A stretch of 64,000 nucleotides of DNA, from NCBI GenBank assembly GCA_016801845.1, contig CM028923.1, positions 3,224,501 through 3,288,500 on the forward strand. The letters run 5' to 3'. A program made the position numbers and the translations under genes. Shown here piece after piece: positions 28,013 to 39,639 of the stretch. A model generated the notes under the pieces. That model was given only the letters and a program-made list of their open reading frames with translations. It was not told the DNA's origin and made no database searches. Source of the stretch: Polydactylus sextarius (lineage: Eukaryota; Chordata; Actinopteri; Polynemidae). Every line of letters starts with the position of its first letter. Position 1 is the stretch's first letter.

Positions 28013-30289
28013 GTATTGAGGGATGGAGGGGGGGATTAGGCTGACACAGCAGCACGTTCACATCTCTGATCACTGCCAACAACCACACCACCCCGGGGGC
28101 AACACATCCAAACGGATGACATCAGCTTTTCCTTTAATCTCTCTATATCTCTGCCCTCTTTCATTTCTCTTCTCTATTCTTCTGTCTCTCTTCACACCTG
28201 CCCGTCGTCGGCCGTCCGTCTGTTGTCAACTTCTCTACGCTGCTCGAGCCCTCAGCGGATCCAGACAAAAAGTGGAATAGCTGCAGAGAAAATGAAACAG
28301 CCATCTTGTATTTTCTGTGATATATTTTTTGGATTCTCTCCAGATTAAAGTTGGTTTGGCGTGAACGTTCGCTCAGATGTCAAGACTCTCCTCCACAGCT
28401 CTAAATTATTATTATTAGTAGCAGTTTTATGGTTATTATCAAGGTCTGTTCCTACTTTCTCCTCCGCTCAACAAACACGATGCGATGGCTCTGATTCCCG
28501 TGGAAGTTGAGACGTGGAGCGGCGTTTGTTTCTTCAAGCCGTGCTGCAGGAGCGAGGAGACATAGAAGGAGGTTTGAGACGCTATGAAAGGAGCCATTCA
28601 CATCTTCCCACCAGAGACACAGAAACGAGGACAGAGGATGTCGCTCTGATTCAATCCTCAATGATAACTGATATAATGATGACATCCCTGTGTAGGGGTA
28701 GGTTGTGTGTTTTTTTGTTTTTTTTTTATTGTGTGTATATTTATCCTGACTACATATGCTGTGTGGGACAAAACTACAAACGCTCACACACAACTTACAT
28801 CCCAAACGTCAAAGCGTTCCCACAGCCCCTCGTCGCTGCCAAACTTTTAGGATTCACAATTCACAACCACTTCTCGTCCCCAAATGTGTTTGATACATCA
28901 CTTAATCAATATGGGGAGCTCTCGGCCATGACAAGCCGATCTGTCACTGTCACGGACTCTGTGGTAGTTTATCACTCGTATAAAGTGTTTGACTGCGTGC
29001 GCTTTGGGCTCCAGAGCGACGACAGCTCAGAGCTGAAGACTTGATATTCACAACAGCATCAGCGCATCAAAGAAAGAAAAAAAAAATAGCACAGAACAGA
29101 CAGGTCATCATCTAATGGTCATTACTGACCATTAACTAGAGGATGCCATGTTTTTTTTATCCTCCTACTTCATCGTCTGCATCACAAGCAGAGCTACAGC
29201 TCATTCACACTAATGTGATGTGTTTTGTTAAAAGTCTGATAAATCATTTAGAAAATCATTTTAAAAAATCTTCAGTTTCTTTAAACTGTAGATGATGATG
29301 ATGATGTCATCACTGCTTGTTTTTTAAGGCAACAAATCCTTAAAAATTACAGACTTTAGATTAAAACAAGTCCAGACTTTCTGTTTATTGACTTTGTTAA
29401 ATGTGGTTTTGCATAACTGGAAGCTTCAAGTCTTAATAACCACTGATTATATAGTCTTTTTGTAATTGTTTCATAGTGACGGTGATGTTGAGAAATCAGA
29501 CAAACGTTGATGTAAATTATGTAAATAATCAGCTTTTATGAGGAAGTAACTGCTCAGTTGGTTTGTCTGAAACTTTGACTATAACATAAATTTATTTATT
29601 TACAAAAAAAGACATTTTTTAGCTTTTAACTTCTTCGTACAACTTGTAAAGCTGCTGATACTTGACATAAATCACTGCTCTGCATTTAAATCTACTTATA
29701 CATAATCAGATGCAACAACTTAAACTGTAATTTTAGTTTCACATCTCACAACTGTTTCTTGATCTTCTTACATAATCTTCAACTATTAGCATATTTCACA
29801 AATACATTCGAGCTTTAACTCTGTATTTACAGCATCTGTTGTGTAGCATCATATTTTTTATTTAAAATCAATCTTTGCTCGCAGTTCAGAGACTGCAGAT
29901 TTTTTTGTTTTTTGCTTTTTTTGGAAAAAACAGATGATGTTATGGCTGCATTTATCAGGCGGTGAGTGTTGAGTGTTGCAGAGGGAATATCAGGCTCAAA
30001 TGTTTTGCAGTGAATAAAAACTCTGGAGACCTTTTTTACTCAGAGGAAACTATTTTCTTTCTAAATCGGAAAAGAAAATAAGTATACAGCAGTTCTTATG
30101 GTAATTTTTTTTCCTCTTTGTTAGCCTTTCTCTTTAATGTTTATTAACATTAATTATTCAAAAGGCACTAGTGTGAAAACTGTGGACTTAAAATGACAAT
30201 AGATTTAGTCTCAGAGTGAATCAAACAGTGTTTGTTCTGTCGTCGTCATGTATTTTTTGTCCTCTGTACAGAAGAACGGACCCGGAGAT

Positions 30290-30600
30290 TAATCCCTTTA
30301 AAATATCAGCCTCCCCGTGATTATTCTCCCTATGCATTCACCTTTTTACCACCTCTTTATCTCTTTATCAGCCCTCTACACTCATCCTCCCCTGTAGGGG
30401 GAGGGAGGGATGCAGTCATCAATATCTCTGGCTGTGTTACTGGCGGTCCACCCAGCACCTCCTGGAGGGCAGAGCTATTAATGGAATTCAGGGGAGGGCG
30501 GCAGAAGGCCAGCAGGCAGAGGAGTGCGGTTCAGTGCCTGGCTTTCTCCAATCTATCCCACATTACTGGCTGTCAATAAGCAGGGGGAGCAACACAGTCA
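30290..30600 (+). promoter_or_regulatory. Candidate conserved intronic regulatory element
   Basis: A homopolymer-poor block (about 30400-30600) with balanced composition, including GAGCTATTAATGGAATTCAG and CATTACTGGCTGTCAATAAG. It is bordered by A/T-rich noisy sequence. No comparison could be run. Confidence 0.28.
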
Positions 30601-31019
30601 TTCTCACTGAACTTGACTGAACTCGAATGAACCTGAAATCTCATTAAGTGTGGTAGAAAGCACAAAAAAAAAGAAAAATTACCAGTCTTTGGTCAAGAAA
30701 AACATTCCTAGTCGATATGATGAGACATAGCGATATTAACTTTCAGTAAAAAAAAAAACAAACAAAAAAAAACATTGGCCTCCTCTCGCTCTCCCTGCTC
30801 AACAATAGACTTTATTGCTATTTAAATGATATGTAATCGCAGCTGATTAAGACCACTGCTCTCGATCAGATCGTCAGTGAAAACGCTGAATAACTGCGCG
30901 GCCGCGCTTGTTGTCTGTGGAGTCAAAGTGCAGAGAAAGCAGCTTTTCGGTGGCGCGTCGTCGTGATTCGCTGTCCTCCATCGGTCCATTCGCCCTCCGG
31001 GGGCTGCAGCCAAGCGCTG

Positions 31020-31160
31020 AATGGCAAACTAATCCATCCCTCTAATGCAAGGGCATTACGACTGCCTGTCACTTCCTAATTGGCTAATGGTGAGATTAGG
31101 TTGGTAACAATAGGCTGTGCTGACACTGTCTTGGCCAGTCATAACAGAGGGTTTAGGGTG
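31020..31160 (+). promoter_or_regulatory. Candidate conserved intronic regulatory element
   Basis: Contains CTAATTGGCTAATGGTGAG and GGTTGGTAACAATAGGCTG, with TAAT-type and SOX-like (ACAATAG) cores close together and no repeat similarity elsewhere in the window. Inference only. Confidence 0.3.
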
Positions 31161-32325
31161 AAAAGGGCAAAACCTGCCTCATCGGTCCAGACTGGGCTTT
31201 TGTCTCTAACGCTGGACTGAACAAAAAAAAATAGTAGACTAGAGGTTAAAAGCTAATGTTCCTGTGTCCAACATCAGCTCCCTGTTCAACCCGAGTGCAG
31301 GTTGTATTCTTTTAAAAGCGTACGGCACACAAAACACGACCGGCTCTGATGCACCTGAAATTGAGCTCTCCCTCCGCTTGAATGGCAACAACAGCCGCCG
31401 CAGTATTACAGCAAAATTTATGGGAGTTTAGAGAGAAATAATTCTTTTTTTTTTTCTCCCCACCTCCCTCCTCTCTCCATCTTTTAAAAGTCAAACATAA
31501 ATCCGATCAGATGAGTCGGAGAATGATTTTCAAACTTGGCCACAAGTAGAAGGAAGTGCGGCTCAATAACCAGATGAAATTGCTATTACTCTGCGCGTTT
31601 GAAATCTGTCTGGAGAGGAAGATGAAAGAAACAAGAAGAAAAGATGAAAAGAAGAGAGATGGTAGCAGCAGATATAGATAGACGAACCATCTCCTGCCAC
31701 ATATCTTCTTGTGCTCTGCATGAAAACTTGCAACAATTTGAGTCAAGACAAGTCATTGTGAATGGATAACAAGGCCTGACTTTTTCTGTGTGTGTATTTA
31801 AAACCACAGGGAAGAAAGTGGACAAATTAATTCAGTGATGCCAACAAGCTGCTTAATGTTTATGTCCACCCAAAGCTACAGCAATAACGATAAAATATGC
31901 ACGACACCGGGGTTGTTTAATTAATTAAAGTATACTATCACTATCGGTGCATTAAGAGGGAAACAGGCACCTGCTGCTGCTGCTGAGCTTCACTAAACAT
32001 CCCGGTCACCAAGTTTTCTCAAATGTTGAAAAAAAAGTGAGATTGTGAGTTTGTCACTTTTTTTTTTCCCTCGGTGAAATCTCCGGCAGAAGGTCGACAA
32101 GTCGTCGTCGCCTCAGACGAGTTGGAGTTGAACCAGATTTAATTTAATTTAATTGACATGTCAATCACACAAGAAAAGCAACGTTCAGAGTGTGACAGTG
32201 TTCACATGACAACACTAACCATCACAACAAGATGCTCAGTGTTAACAAGGTGATTAACACCCAACATGGCTGCAACACGTTGACGCTTCTCTAGTTTCTG
32301 TGACCACTTGTTTTTACACTGTTAT

Positions 32326-32540
32326 TGGCTTTTTCCACCAGCACCTACTCAGTTTGACTCTACTCAGATTATGGGGTTTTCCATTTGGTGCTACTACCTG
32401 GTACCAGGTACCTTTTTTTTCACAAGAAAGAGCATCAACAAAATTTTTAAACTCAGACCAGAGTGATAACCATCATCGTAGCTACCTCATCATGGAGCTA
32501 GCTGAGTAGAGCTAGAACGGTGTAGTGGAAAAGAGACATT
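32326..32540. mobile_element. Short MITE with GGCTTTTTCCACCAGCACC-type ends
   Basis: The left TTTTTCCACCAGCACCTACT is mirrored by the right AGAACGGTGTAGTGGAAAAG. The interior has CTACTACCTGGTACCAGGTACC, in the style of a widespread fish MITE. It is about 215 bp, a single copy in this window, and the ends are diverged. Confidence 0.6.
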
Positions 32541-33899
32541 AGAAACGTCGCATTCGTATACACATTACCAATATCAACTCAGTATAGCTCAGCCTGATGG
32601 TAACAGGCCATAGCTTTACAAATATTTGGTCGTAATAGAACAGAAAAGAATAAAATAAAAAGCGTAAAAGCGGCTACACAACAAAATTGGTCCCAGCACT
32701 TCACTTAAAAGTACAATTAAAATGTAATAAAAAGTAAAAGTCGTCATTAAAATCATTTAAGATTTAACCACATGTTGTGGCAAATTGCTCAGTAGTTTTG
32801 AAGATTCACCACCAAAACTCAAAACCACAAAGTCAAGAAATCATCAAAACTGATCAGGGTTCATCCTCTGAGCACCATGAATATCACAACGAACACTGAT
32901 AATAATTCATCCAGTAGATGTTGAGATGTTTCAGTTTTAGTTCAAAAGTTCTGATTTAAAGTTAGATATTGTCTCTTAATGACACAATGTATTTAAATCA
33001 AACCGTTCCAGGTTCTGAAAAGGTGACGTGTCAAGTCACATCTCATCGAAATGAACTACAAGACAAAGACGAATTCCCATCTGTAACAGCGACGGTCTCA
33101 CTTTCTCAATATTCTGTGTAAAATGCCAAACATTCACCTTTCAGCCTGAGAAAGTCTCCTCATCTCTCCTTATTTCTACCTCTCTGTCTACAGTTTCCTT
33201 TTCATTGCTCCACCCCCCACCCTGTTTGATAACTATATGGAAATGATTAGCTTGGATGCTTATAGTATAATCATTTCCTCTGGGTCTTTACACTTCCTGT
33301 CATGAAAACTCAAGAGAAGTCGAGTCTCTGCTTTTCCACAGATTGTCAGATTGTTTTTTTTTTTTTCATTTTGCCTACAGTTATCAGCAGGTTCAAACTG
33401 TGTCTCGAGTTATAATGTTTTTACTTCACGACGTGCGAATGTGAAGCGTATCACCGAGGTCACGCAGCTAATTCACTGTGTTTTATTAACATACGCGTAG
33501 CTTGGAGCTGCTGTGCAGTATGTTAATGTAATCTGGAGGAGCACTCGTCCAGTAATGAAACCACTACAGGTGCGGGCTGCGACCGGAGCCGACGGTTAAT
33601 GGTGCTCAGCTGCACAAGTGAGAGTTGGACTTGTGGCCTGTGGTTGGGGAGTTGAATGTGGCTGGAGGACGTAGTGGAGGATGTACAGGAGTCTGAGCCC
33701 ACGCTACAACTCCAGCTGCTGCCTCTCTCATTCATCACATTCCTCTCTCACCTCCCACTACTATTCCTACTACTACCACCACCTCAACAGCTACAGCTAC
33801 CAGCGCTCCACTTTCCACTTTTCAAGCTCCTTCTCTGGTTTGGAACAAACAAGTCCCAACAGCTCCATGTCACATTATTTTACCGTAACGTTTAATCAG

Positions 33900-34080
33900 T
33901 TCCTCCAGGATTTCAGGCATTTTTTTAGATTGTTGAGGCTGAACTTGCCTGATTTTGCAGCAGCTTTTCTAAAAAAAAAAAAAAAAAAAATGTGATGAAA
34001 GTTGCAGCATTTTGTTGTAATAAAGTTGCAGGCGCAAGTCAAAGTTGTAGATTTTTTTTTTTTCCACTTTTAAATGGAAA
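33900..34080 (-). mobile_element. MITE family 3, copy 4, end fragment
   Basis: It begins with TCCTCCAGGATTTCAGGC and continues with the same GATTTTGCAGCAGCTTTTCT tract as the copy starting at 34319, broken by a poly-A run at 33970-33990. Only the terminal roughly 180 bp are present. Confidence 0.7.
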
Positions 34081-34087
34081 AACATGC

Positions 34088-34318
34088 AGTGGACTTGAGA
34101 CATCACGTTCAAAAGGCCAGAAACATGTTGTGAGGTCCAAGTGACCTTTAACCTTTAACCTTAGATGAACAAAATGTATTAAACTAATGGTTTAATCGAA
34201 TCATTCTTGAGATATCGTGATCACAATAATGTGACGGCCAAACTCATCTCTAAAGTTATGAACCATCGATAAAAACAGAAACTCTTGATTGTTTTATACA
34301 TCTTCTGTTATATCTTGT
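34088..34318 (-). repeat. Inverted partner of 19709-19944
   Basis: It reads CATCACGTTCAAAAGGCCAG and CTTTAACCTTTAACCTTAG on the plus strand, the reverse complement of the 19.7-kb block, directly adjoining the MITE end at 34319. Similarity stops near 34088. Confidence 0.7.
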
Positions 34319-34878
34319 CCCTCCAGGATTTCAGGCCTAATTAGCCTGATTTTGCAGCAGCTTTTCTAAAAATATGCGATGAAAGTTGTGGCGTTTTTAG
34401 GTTTTTCATTGCAATAAAGTTGCAGGAACAAGACAAAGTTGCGATTTTTTCACCTTTTAAACGGGAAAGAATAAAAAGTGAAGGTATAAACCAGTGTGTT
34501 AGTGACGTGTCTGGTCTGACGTCCTCATGTTTTTCTCTGCAACAGTTGTTTCTCAACAGACGACTTCCTCTTGTTGCTCCACAACAATATAAAATAGTTT
34601 TCATCCTCTTTCTTTCTTTGGTGAACTCTACCTGGATACTGTCTCTCTTGGTCCTTAGCAGTGATGTTGGAAGTTAAATGTGAGACTTTTTTTTTATCTT
34701 ACATGTTTCCTGCTTCTTCTAAAAGAAACAAGGAAGTGATTTCACTGACGCATGAATCAATGTTTTGCAGGAAATGATGATGATGATGTTGGTGATTGGT
34801 CAAAGTTGCGAGGAGACTGATTGAATTTGTTGCGATTGTTTGATAGTTGTGATCACAACATCGCAAAATCCTGGAGGG
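34319..34878 (-). mobile_element. MITE family 3, copy 2, inverted
   Basis: It is bounded by CCCTCCAGGATTT at 34319 and AAATCCTGGAGGG ending at 34878, the best-preserved inverted ends of the family. The 560-bp interior is the reverse complement of 19111-19708. The flank 34088-34318 also matches 19709-19944 in reverse, so the unit that was copied is longer than the MITE. Confidence 0.82.
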
Positions 34879-37354
34879 TGTGATTATTAATTACACAACT
34901 CAGCCTCCTGGGCTTGGGTTTACATTCTTTTATTCACTTGCCAACTCAAAGTGATGATAGAAAGGTCAACAAACGAATCATTACAGATTATCTCATGAGA
35001 GTAAAGAGCAGAAGCACGTCACAGCTTCGAGCTTTTAGGTTTCATTTTAAAACCATCAGCAGCAGCGAAGAAACTTCTATGAAGCAGCAGAACGGAGCAG
35101 GATTTCTTTTGATCTCTTATTTCACTGACACATTTATCAATCTTCGGGTGCCGTTTGAGCTGTTACTCCATTTTCTTCTCACCGGTCGTCCAACTGTGAC
35201 GAATATCATTTCCTTTTTTTGTAATAAATCACAGCAATCATATACTCACGTTGACACAAATGTGTTTCCTCCTCAAAAGTCCCAGAACATGACGTGTGAT
35301 GATCTGTACAGAATAGCTGCAGCTGAGAACAAGCGTGTCTCCTTCCTTGTAAATCCCCAGTGAACACGTATGTCATATGAATTCAGTGCGGGTACAACAC
35401 TAACATTCAAAGACATTTCTTAGCTGCAGCAGAGTAAATATCAGCCAGGAATAGTAATAAAACTGGATCTGACATGATGACGATCTTTAGGTTTTATTAT
35501 AAGGGAAAAACTTGCTAATATAGCTCAGTTGTTTTAAGTATTAAGTATTATTTAAGTAAAATTCTTTGATGTTTAACATCAAGGTGCTGGATATCCAGTG
35601 TTATGAAAAGTAGGGTTGATATTATTGATGCAAAGAGAAAACATGGATCCATGTCGTCATATTTAAAATAAATTCATGTGACACATCTATGTTACTGTTT
35701 CCGTCCAAGCTCCACCTCCTACTGCTCCTTCATAAACATTCAAACAATGCTAGTAGCCTAAAATAGTCAGGAAACAAGAACCAACCTGTCCGGGAGAAGA
35801 AGAAGAAGAAGCTGAAGAAGAAGCAGCAGGACATTGACCCGTGTTAACATGTCAGATACCTGCTCACCAGCTTTGACCAGTTATTTTCCACTAAAAATGA
35901 GCAACAACTCTAAAAGACTCTGAGTATCACAGCTGATCAACAACACAACGTCTAGTTTGATTCTTTTTTATTAAAAACTACAGATTAGTTTTCATAACTG
36001 GAAGAGCTCAGCAATACAATTGTCAAATTACATTTTAGCTGAAATAAAGTGTTGATATCAGACATTTGCTGATGTAAACAATCAAAGCTGAACAATTACA
36101 GCTCTCATAGTTATTATAGTATCTTCTCTACGTAGCCACTGTAAATAAAACCAGGTTAATACCAAATAATGAGCTGATTTATCAAGTGAGATCCATCTTA
36201 TTTTCTATCTTGTTGGATTGAAAGGACGTCTGTTTACAAAAACAGCAGCACCATCTTCAGTCAGAGCTTCACTTGCTTCCTAATTGGCCCGAATCCAAAA
36301 CCACACCTGAGGGAGTTTACAGATGCAGGCTCCTGACAAAATGATGGACGCAGTATTTAACCGTAATGAGCTTCACAATCTTCTGCAATCAAGGAATTGT
36401 AAATAATGATTAGATTAAGATAAACCCCTTCCTAAAAAACAACAAAAAACAAAAACATCTAACATCATTATATATTAAAGCCTCAGAAAGGTTTTGCTGC
36501 ATTTTTAAGAATCGCTGATTCTCGCCGCAGGATCACGACTCACATAGCTGGTCTGAAAACCGAGAGGCATTGTGGTTAGCTCCTTTTTAGATGGTGTCAC
36601 CTGAGAGAAGTCACCACCACAAGATGCTGCTAAATATAGTTGTGCAACATCAAAGGTCCTCTTTGAAATGTGTGTGTGTGTGTAATATGTGTGTGTGTTT
36701 CTCTGCCTGTGAGGGAGGCTAATCTGACGGCTACACAAGCCCCCATGCAGACAAACACAATGGAGAAACCTCTGCACCGGAGGTTTGACACAAAGACAGA
36801 TCCACTCACGCAGCTTTTCCCAACACAGTGCTCCCTGCTGCTCATTTGCTTCCTATAAGCTCTTACAAATGACTCTGCCAGCAGGTCGCCGTCGTGTGTT
36901 TCAGGTTGCCAAAGGTCGACGGTAGTGAATGTGATAGTCGTGTTTCACAATTTGATTTCTCGTGAAAGAGAAACAACAACAACACTGAAACTGCTGCTTT
37001 CCCATCAGATGAGCTGATCATAAAAACCTTTTGTGGGTCTAGTTTCTCCATTTAAAGACCAATGAACATGACGACGTTGAAGAGACTTGGCGAGAAGCTT
37101 AATGTCCTCGTTTAGTTTCATTACATTGTTTGACGCCTTCTGGAGGAAACTGAAACTATATATTTGGATTAGAGTTGTTTGATTAAAGATGTTTTCTTCA
37201 GTATAAAGAATTTCTTTCTCTTTATCTAAACCTTCATTTGTCAGTTGTCAAAAAAGAAAAGATGAAACCAAATCTGTGATAGTTTTGATTCTGGATGTGA
37301 TGAGTCTTTTTAGACGTTTCTGGTCCAGTTATGTAGTTTCAGTTTTCTGTTCGC

Positions 37355-37895
37355 CAGTGTTTTATAAAGTACCTGAAAGTCTCAACACTAGAGTAGAAGT
37401 ACAGACACTCGACCATAACATGACTTTGGTAGAAGTTCAAGTCGTCACTAGAAAGAAACTCAAGTAAAAGTCTTAAAGTATCTAGTATTTACTGTACTTC
37501 AGTATGACAGTAATCTATAAGTAAATGTAGTTAAGTGTAGAAAGTAAATGTACAAGTACATGTTAATAAAAACAGAAGAATATTATGAAGTTTATCCAGC
37601 ACTTTAAAACATGGAGCTACAACAATCTTCATAAACAATGTCTTGAGTCTGAACTAAAGCACTAAAGTTTCTCCATCTTCCACCTTTAAGATGGAGCCTC
37701 CATCAACCCTCAATCATGGTGTTGATGGTCTGAACAGTCACAAGTCGACTTAGAGTGAACTGGAGCTGGAGAAAACCATATGAAATGTAGTGAAGTTAAA
37801 TTGAAAGTTGACAGAATAACAAAACAAACTCAGGTAAAGTACAAACACTCCCAAAACATACTGAAGTATTATAACTTTGTTACTATACAGCGCTG
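37355..37895 (+). mobile_element. MITE family 1, copy 2
   Basis: It shares the core with the copies at 5065, 42631 (reverse) and 59025. It keeps a central block (about 37620-37760, with ATCAACCCTCAATCATGG) also present at 59025. Ends: CAGTGTTTTATAAAGTACC on the left and GTTACTATACAGCGCTG on the right. It lies 1.3 kb upstream of the GK-domain exon. Confidence 0.75.
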
Positions 37896-39223
37896 CTGTA
37901 GACATCCGACTACCTGGATGTTTGATTCTCTTTGAGATGATGATGAGCAGCTCAGAGATGTGATAACAGCGTCGTCAAAAAGATGCCACATCAAAGAGTC
38001 TGACCTCGTTTAATTCATCTCCCCGCTCGAGTCTTGATCTGAGAAACGAATCCAGATGCTGAGTTGTTCTGAAAGCAGAGGTGTTTACACCTGCACATCT
38101 GGCCGATCGCTACTCGTCAGATTGTCGTTTCCAGAAAGTTGCAAACACTGACACAGTCAAGTCGCCTCCGTTCTGAAGTCGAGAAGGAGCCGTTTGAAAA
38201 TCCAGCACAGCGTCGCCGACGGCGCGGTGCAGTCAAGTCAGCTCTAAACGCTACGTTCAGCTTCTGTCAGGAGAAGAAACAAATGTTAACGTTACTGTAA
38301 TTTAATACAGAAGAGTAAAACATTTCTGTCTCCTATAAATGTTGGGCCTTTGGTTTGAAGTGCATTGAAGCCCTCAGGGACAGTGAGATGAAGAGGGACA
38401 GCTGATCCAATCCCCTTTTCTTCTTATTTTTGAAGTGAACCAAGGAAAATGAACCATTTCATCCTCGCCGCTCTGAAGTGAGCGTACCCATTTTTTTTTT
38501 TTTTTTCCCCAGCGGATCGTTTTAAGACCAGCTCATTTCACTGATTAGATCTGTTTGTGTAGTTAAAAGTGTGTGTTTACTGAAATCGAAGACTCTCTGG
38601 CCTCCAACTCCTACTGCACGAAATCTTCCACAAGCAAAGTGATGTCAGTTTGCCTTTCACACTACACCACCACCTACCAGGGGGCTGATCAGTGGCCCAG
38701 TTGCTCCCTTGCTAACTTTAACACACACAGAGGAGCACTTCGCCTTAGCGAGCGGCTAACAAGTGCGTTTTACAGACTCCTTCAGACTTTATCTTCACAG
38801 CCAGGATCAGTTTTAACAAGTCTAATTAACACGTAACGACTAAGGGGGAGGAAGTGTAAAGTTTAACGTCATAAACACTTTGACAAACATCTCTGTAGCA
38901 GCTCAAACTCATGTGACGTTGACTTTAAACGCTGCTGTTACGGAGCTAAGATGTTTCCATCAGTCCTCCACATGCTGTTGGCTCCATGCAAATGAACCTG
39001 ATTTCTCATCTCTGTGTCCAAATTGCATCACAGGAAGCACACTGTTCAAATATTCAACCTCAGCTGCGCCTGAAAAGGAAAGAAACGAGCGAGAATAAAG
39101 AAGGGGATATTTAATGATCGGAGTCGGTGTCGAGGTCAACGTGTTCTGATCTTTGATGCTCGGTTTCCTCACGAAACAACGAAACATCTTCCTTCCTAAC
39201 TCTGCTCCGCTTATCTCCTGCAG

Positions 39224-39343
39224 GCACAACCAGGCAGCCCAAGGAAGGAGAAGTCCCCGGGGTGGATTATAATTTCGTGACCGTTGACCGGTTTATGGAA
39301 TTGGAGAAAAGCGGAGCCTTGCTAGAGAGCGGAACATATGAAG
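39224..39343 (+). CDS. magi2: magi2 coding exon: guanylate-kinase-like domain, middle part
   Basis: The 120-bp exon has 39 full codons between two split codons (phase 1 at both ends). It starts after a pyrimidine-rich tract and CAG at 39221-39223 and ends at a GTAAG donor at 39344. The translation starts TTRQPKEGEVPGVDYNF, continues with FMELEKSGALLESGTYE, and matches the GK-like domain of MAGI scaffolds. The first two bases complete a Cys codon and the last G starts the Asp codon of the next exon. The MAGI GK-like domain is catalytically inactive and acts as a protein-binding module in a scaffold at synapses and cell junctions. MAGI1 and MAGI3 share this region, so the magi2 call rests on the next exons. 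Teleosts usually keep two copies (a and b); I cannot say which this is. Confidence 0.95.
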
Positions 39344-39608
39344 GTAAGAATTTAAAATAAAGTCACGCTCAACAACGCGCGTGATTCTCGTCATTTCCTC
39401 TTTGTGACATTTGGAATCAGCGTGGCACACTGGGCTTTTTTTTCTGTGTGTGTGTGTGAGTGACAGGGGTTTGAATGAATGCTGAGATGGAGCACACACA
39501 CACACACACATAAAAATGTGCTTCCATCCATCCATCTTTGTAGAGACAAGAGTGTCATCAGTCATGAAGGACACTGGAAGGAGTCTGTAAATTCTCAATG
39601 AAGAAAAG

Positions 39609-39636
<28 letters not shown>
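39609..39636 (+). repeat. (CA)n microsatellite
   Basis: About 14 CA units, 270 bases after the donor of the GK-domain exon. A shorter CA run lies at 39491-39510 and a GT run at about 39445-39458. Confidence 0.9.

Positions 39637-39639
<3 letters not shown>

Larger units (their letters stand above)
1..39223 (+). other. magi2: magi2 intron (3' part or whole) before the GK-domain exon
   Basis: There is no convincing coding exon in this 39-kb stretch. The preceding MAGI2 exon, covering the end of PDZ0 and the start of the GK domain, was looked for by eye and not seen, so it is assumed to lie upstream. The stretch holds AT-rich sequence with many homopolymers, the repeats listed separately, a Tc1-like pseudogene and a few repeat-poor blocks that might be regulatory. 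Open frames here are short, rich in Leu/Phe/Ser or Lys runs from homopolymers, and match no family I recognise. Confidence 0.8.

Noticed and set aside
28514..29044. 176-codon open frame on the plus strand
   Set aside because: No recognisable domain, a low-complexity hydrophobic run from a poly-T tract, and no splice or promoter context. Taken as chance.
38573..39098. Two adjacent plus-strand open frames just before the GK-domain exon
   Set aside because: No similarity to MAGI2 N-terminal sequence or other families, and different frames with no plausible splice joining them to 39224.
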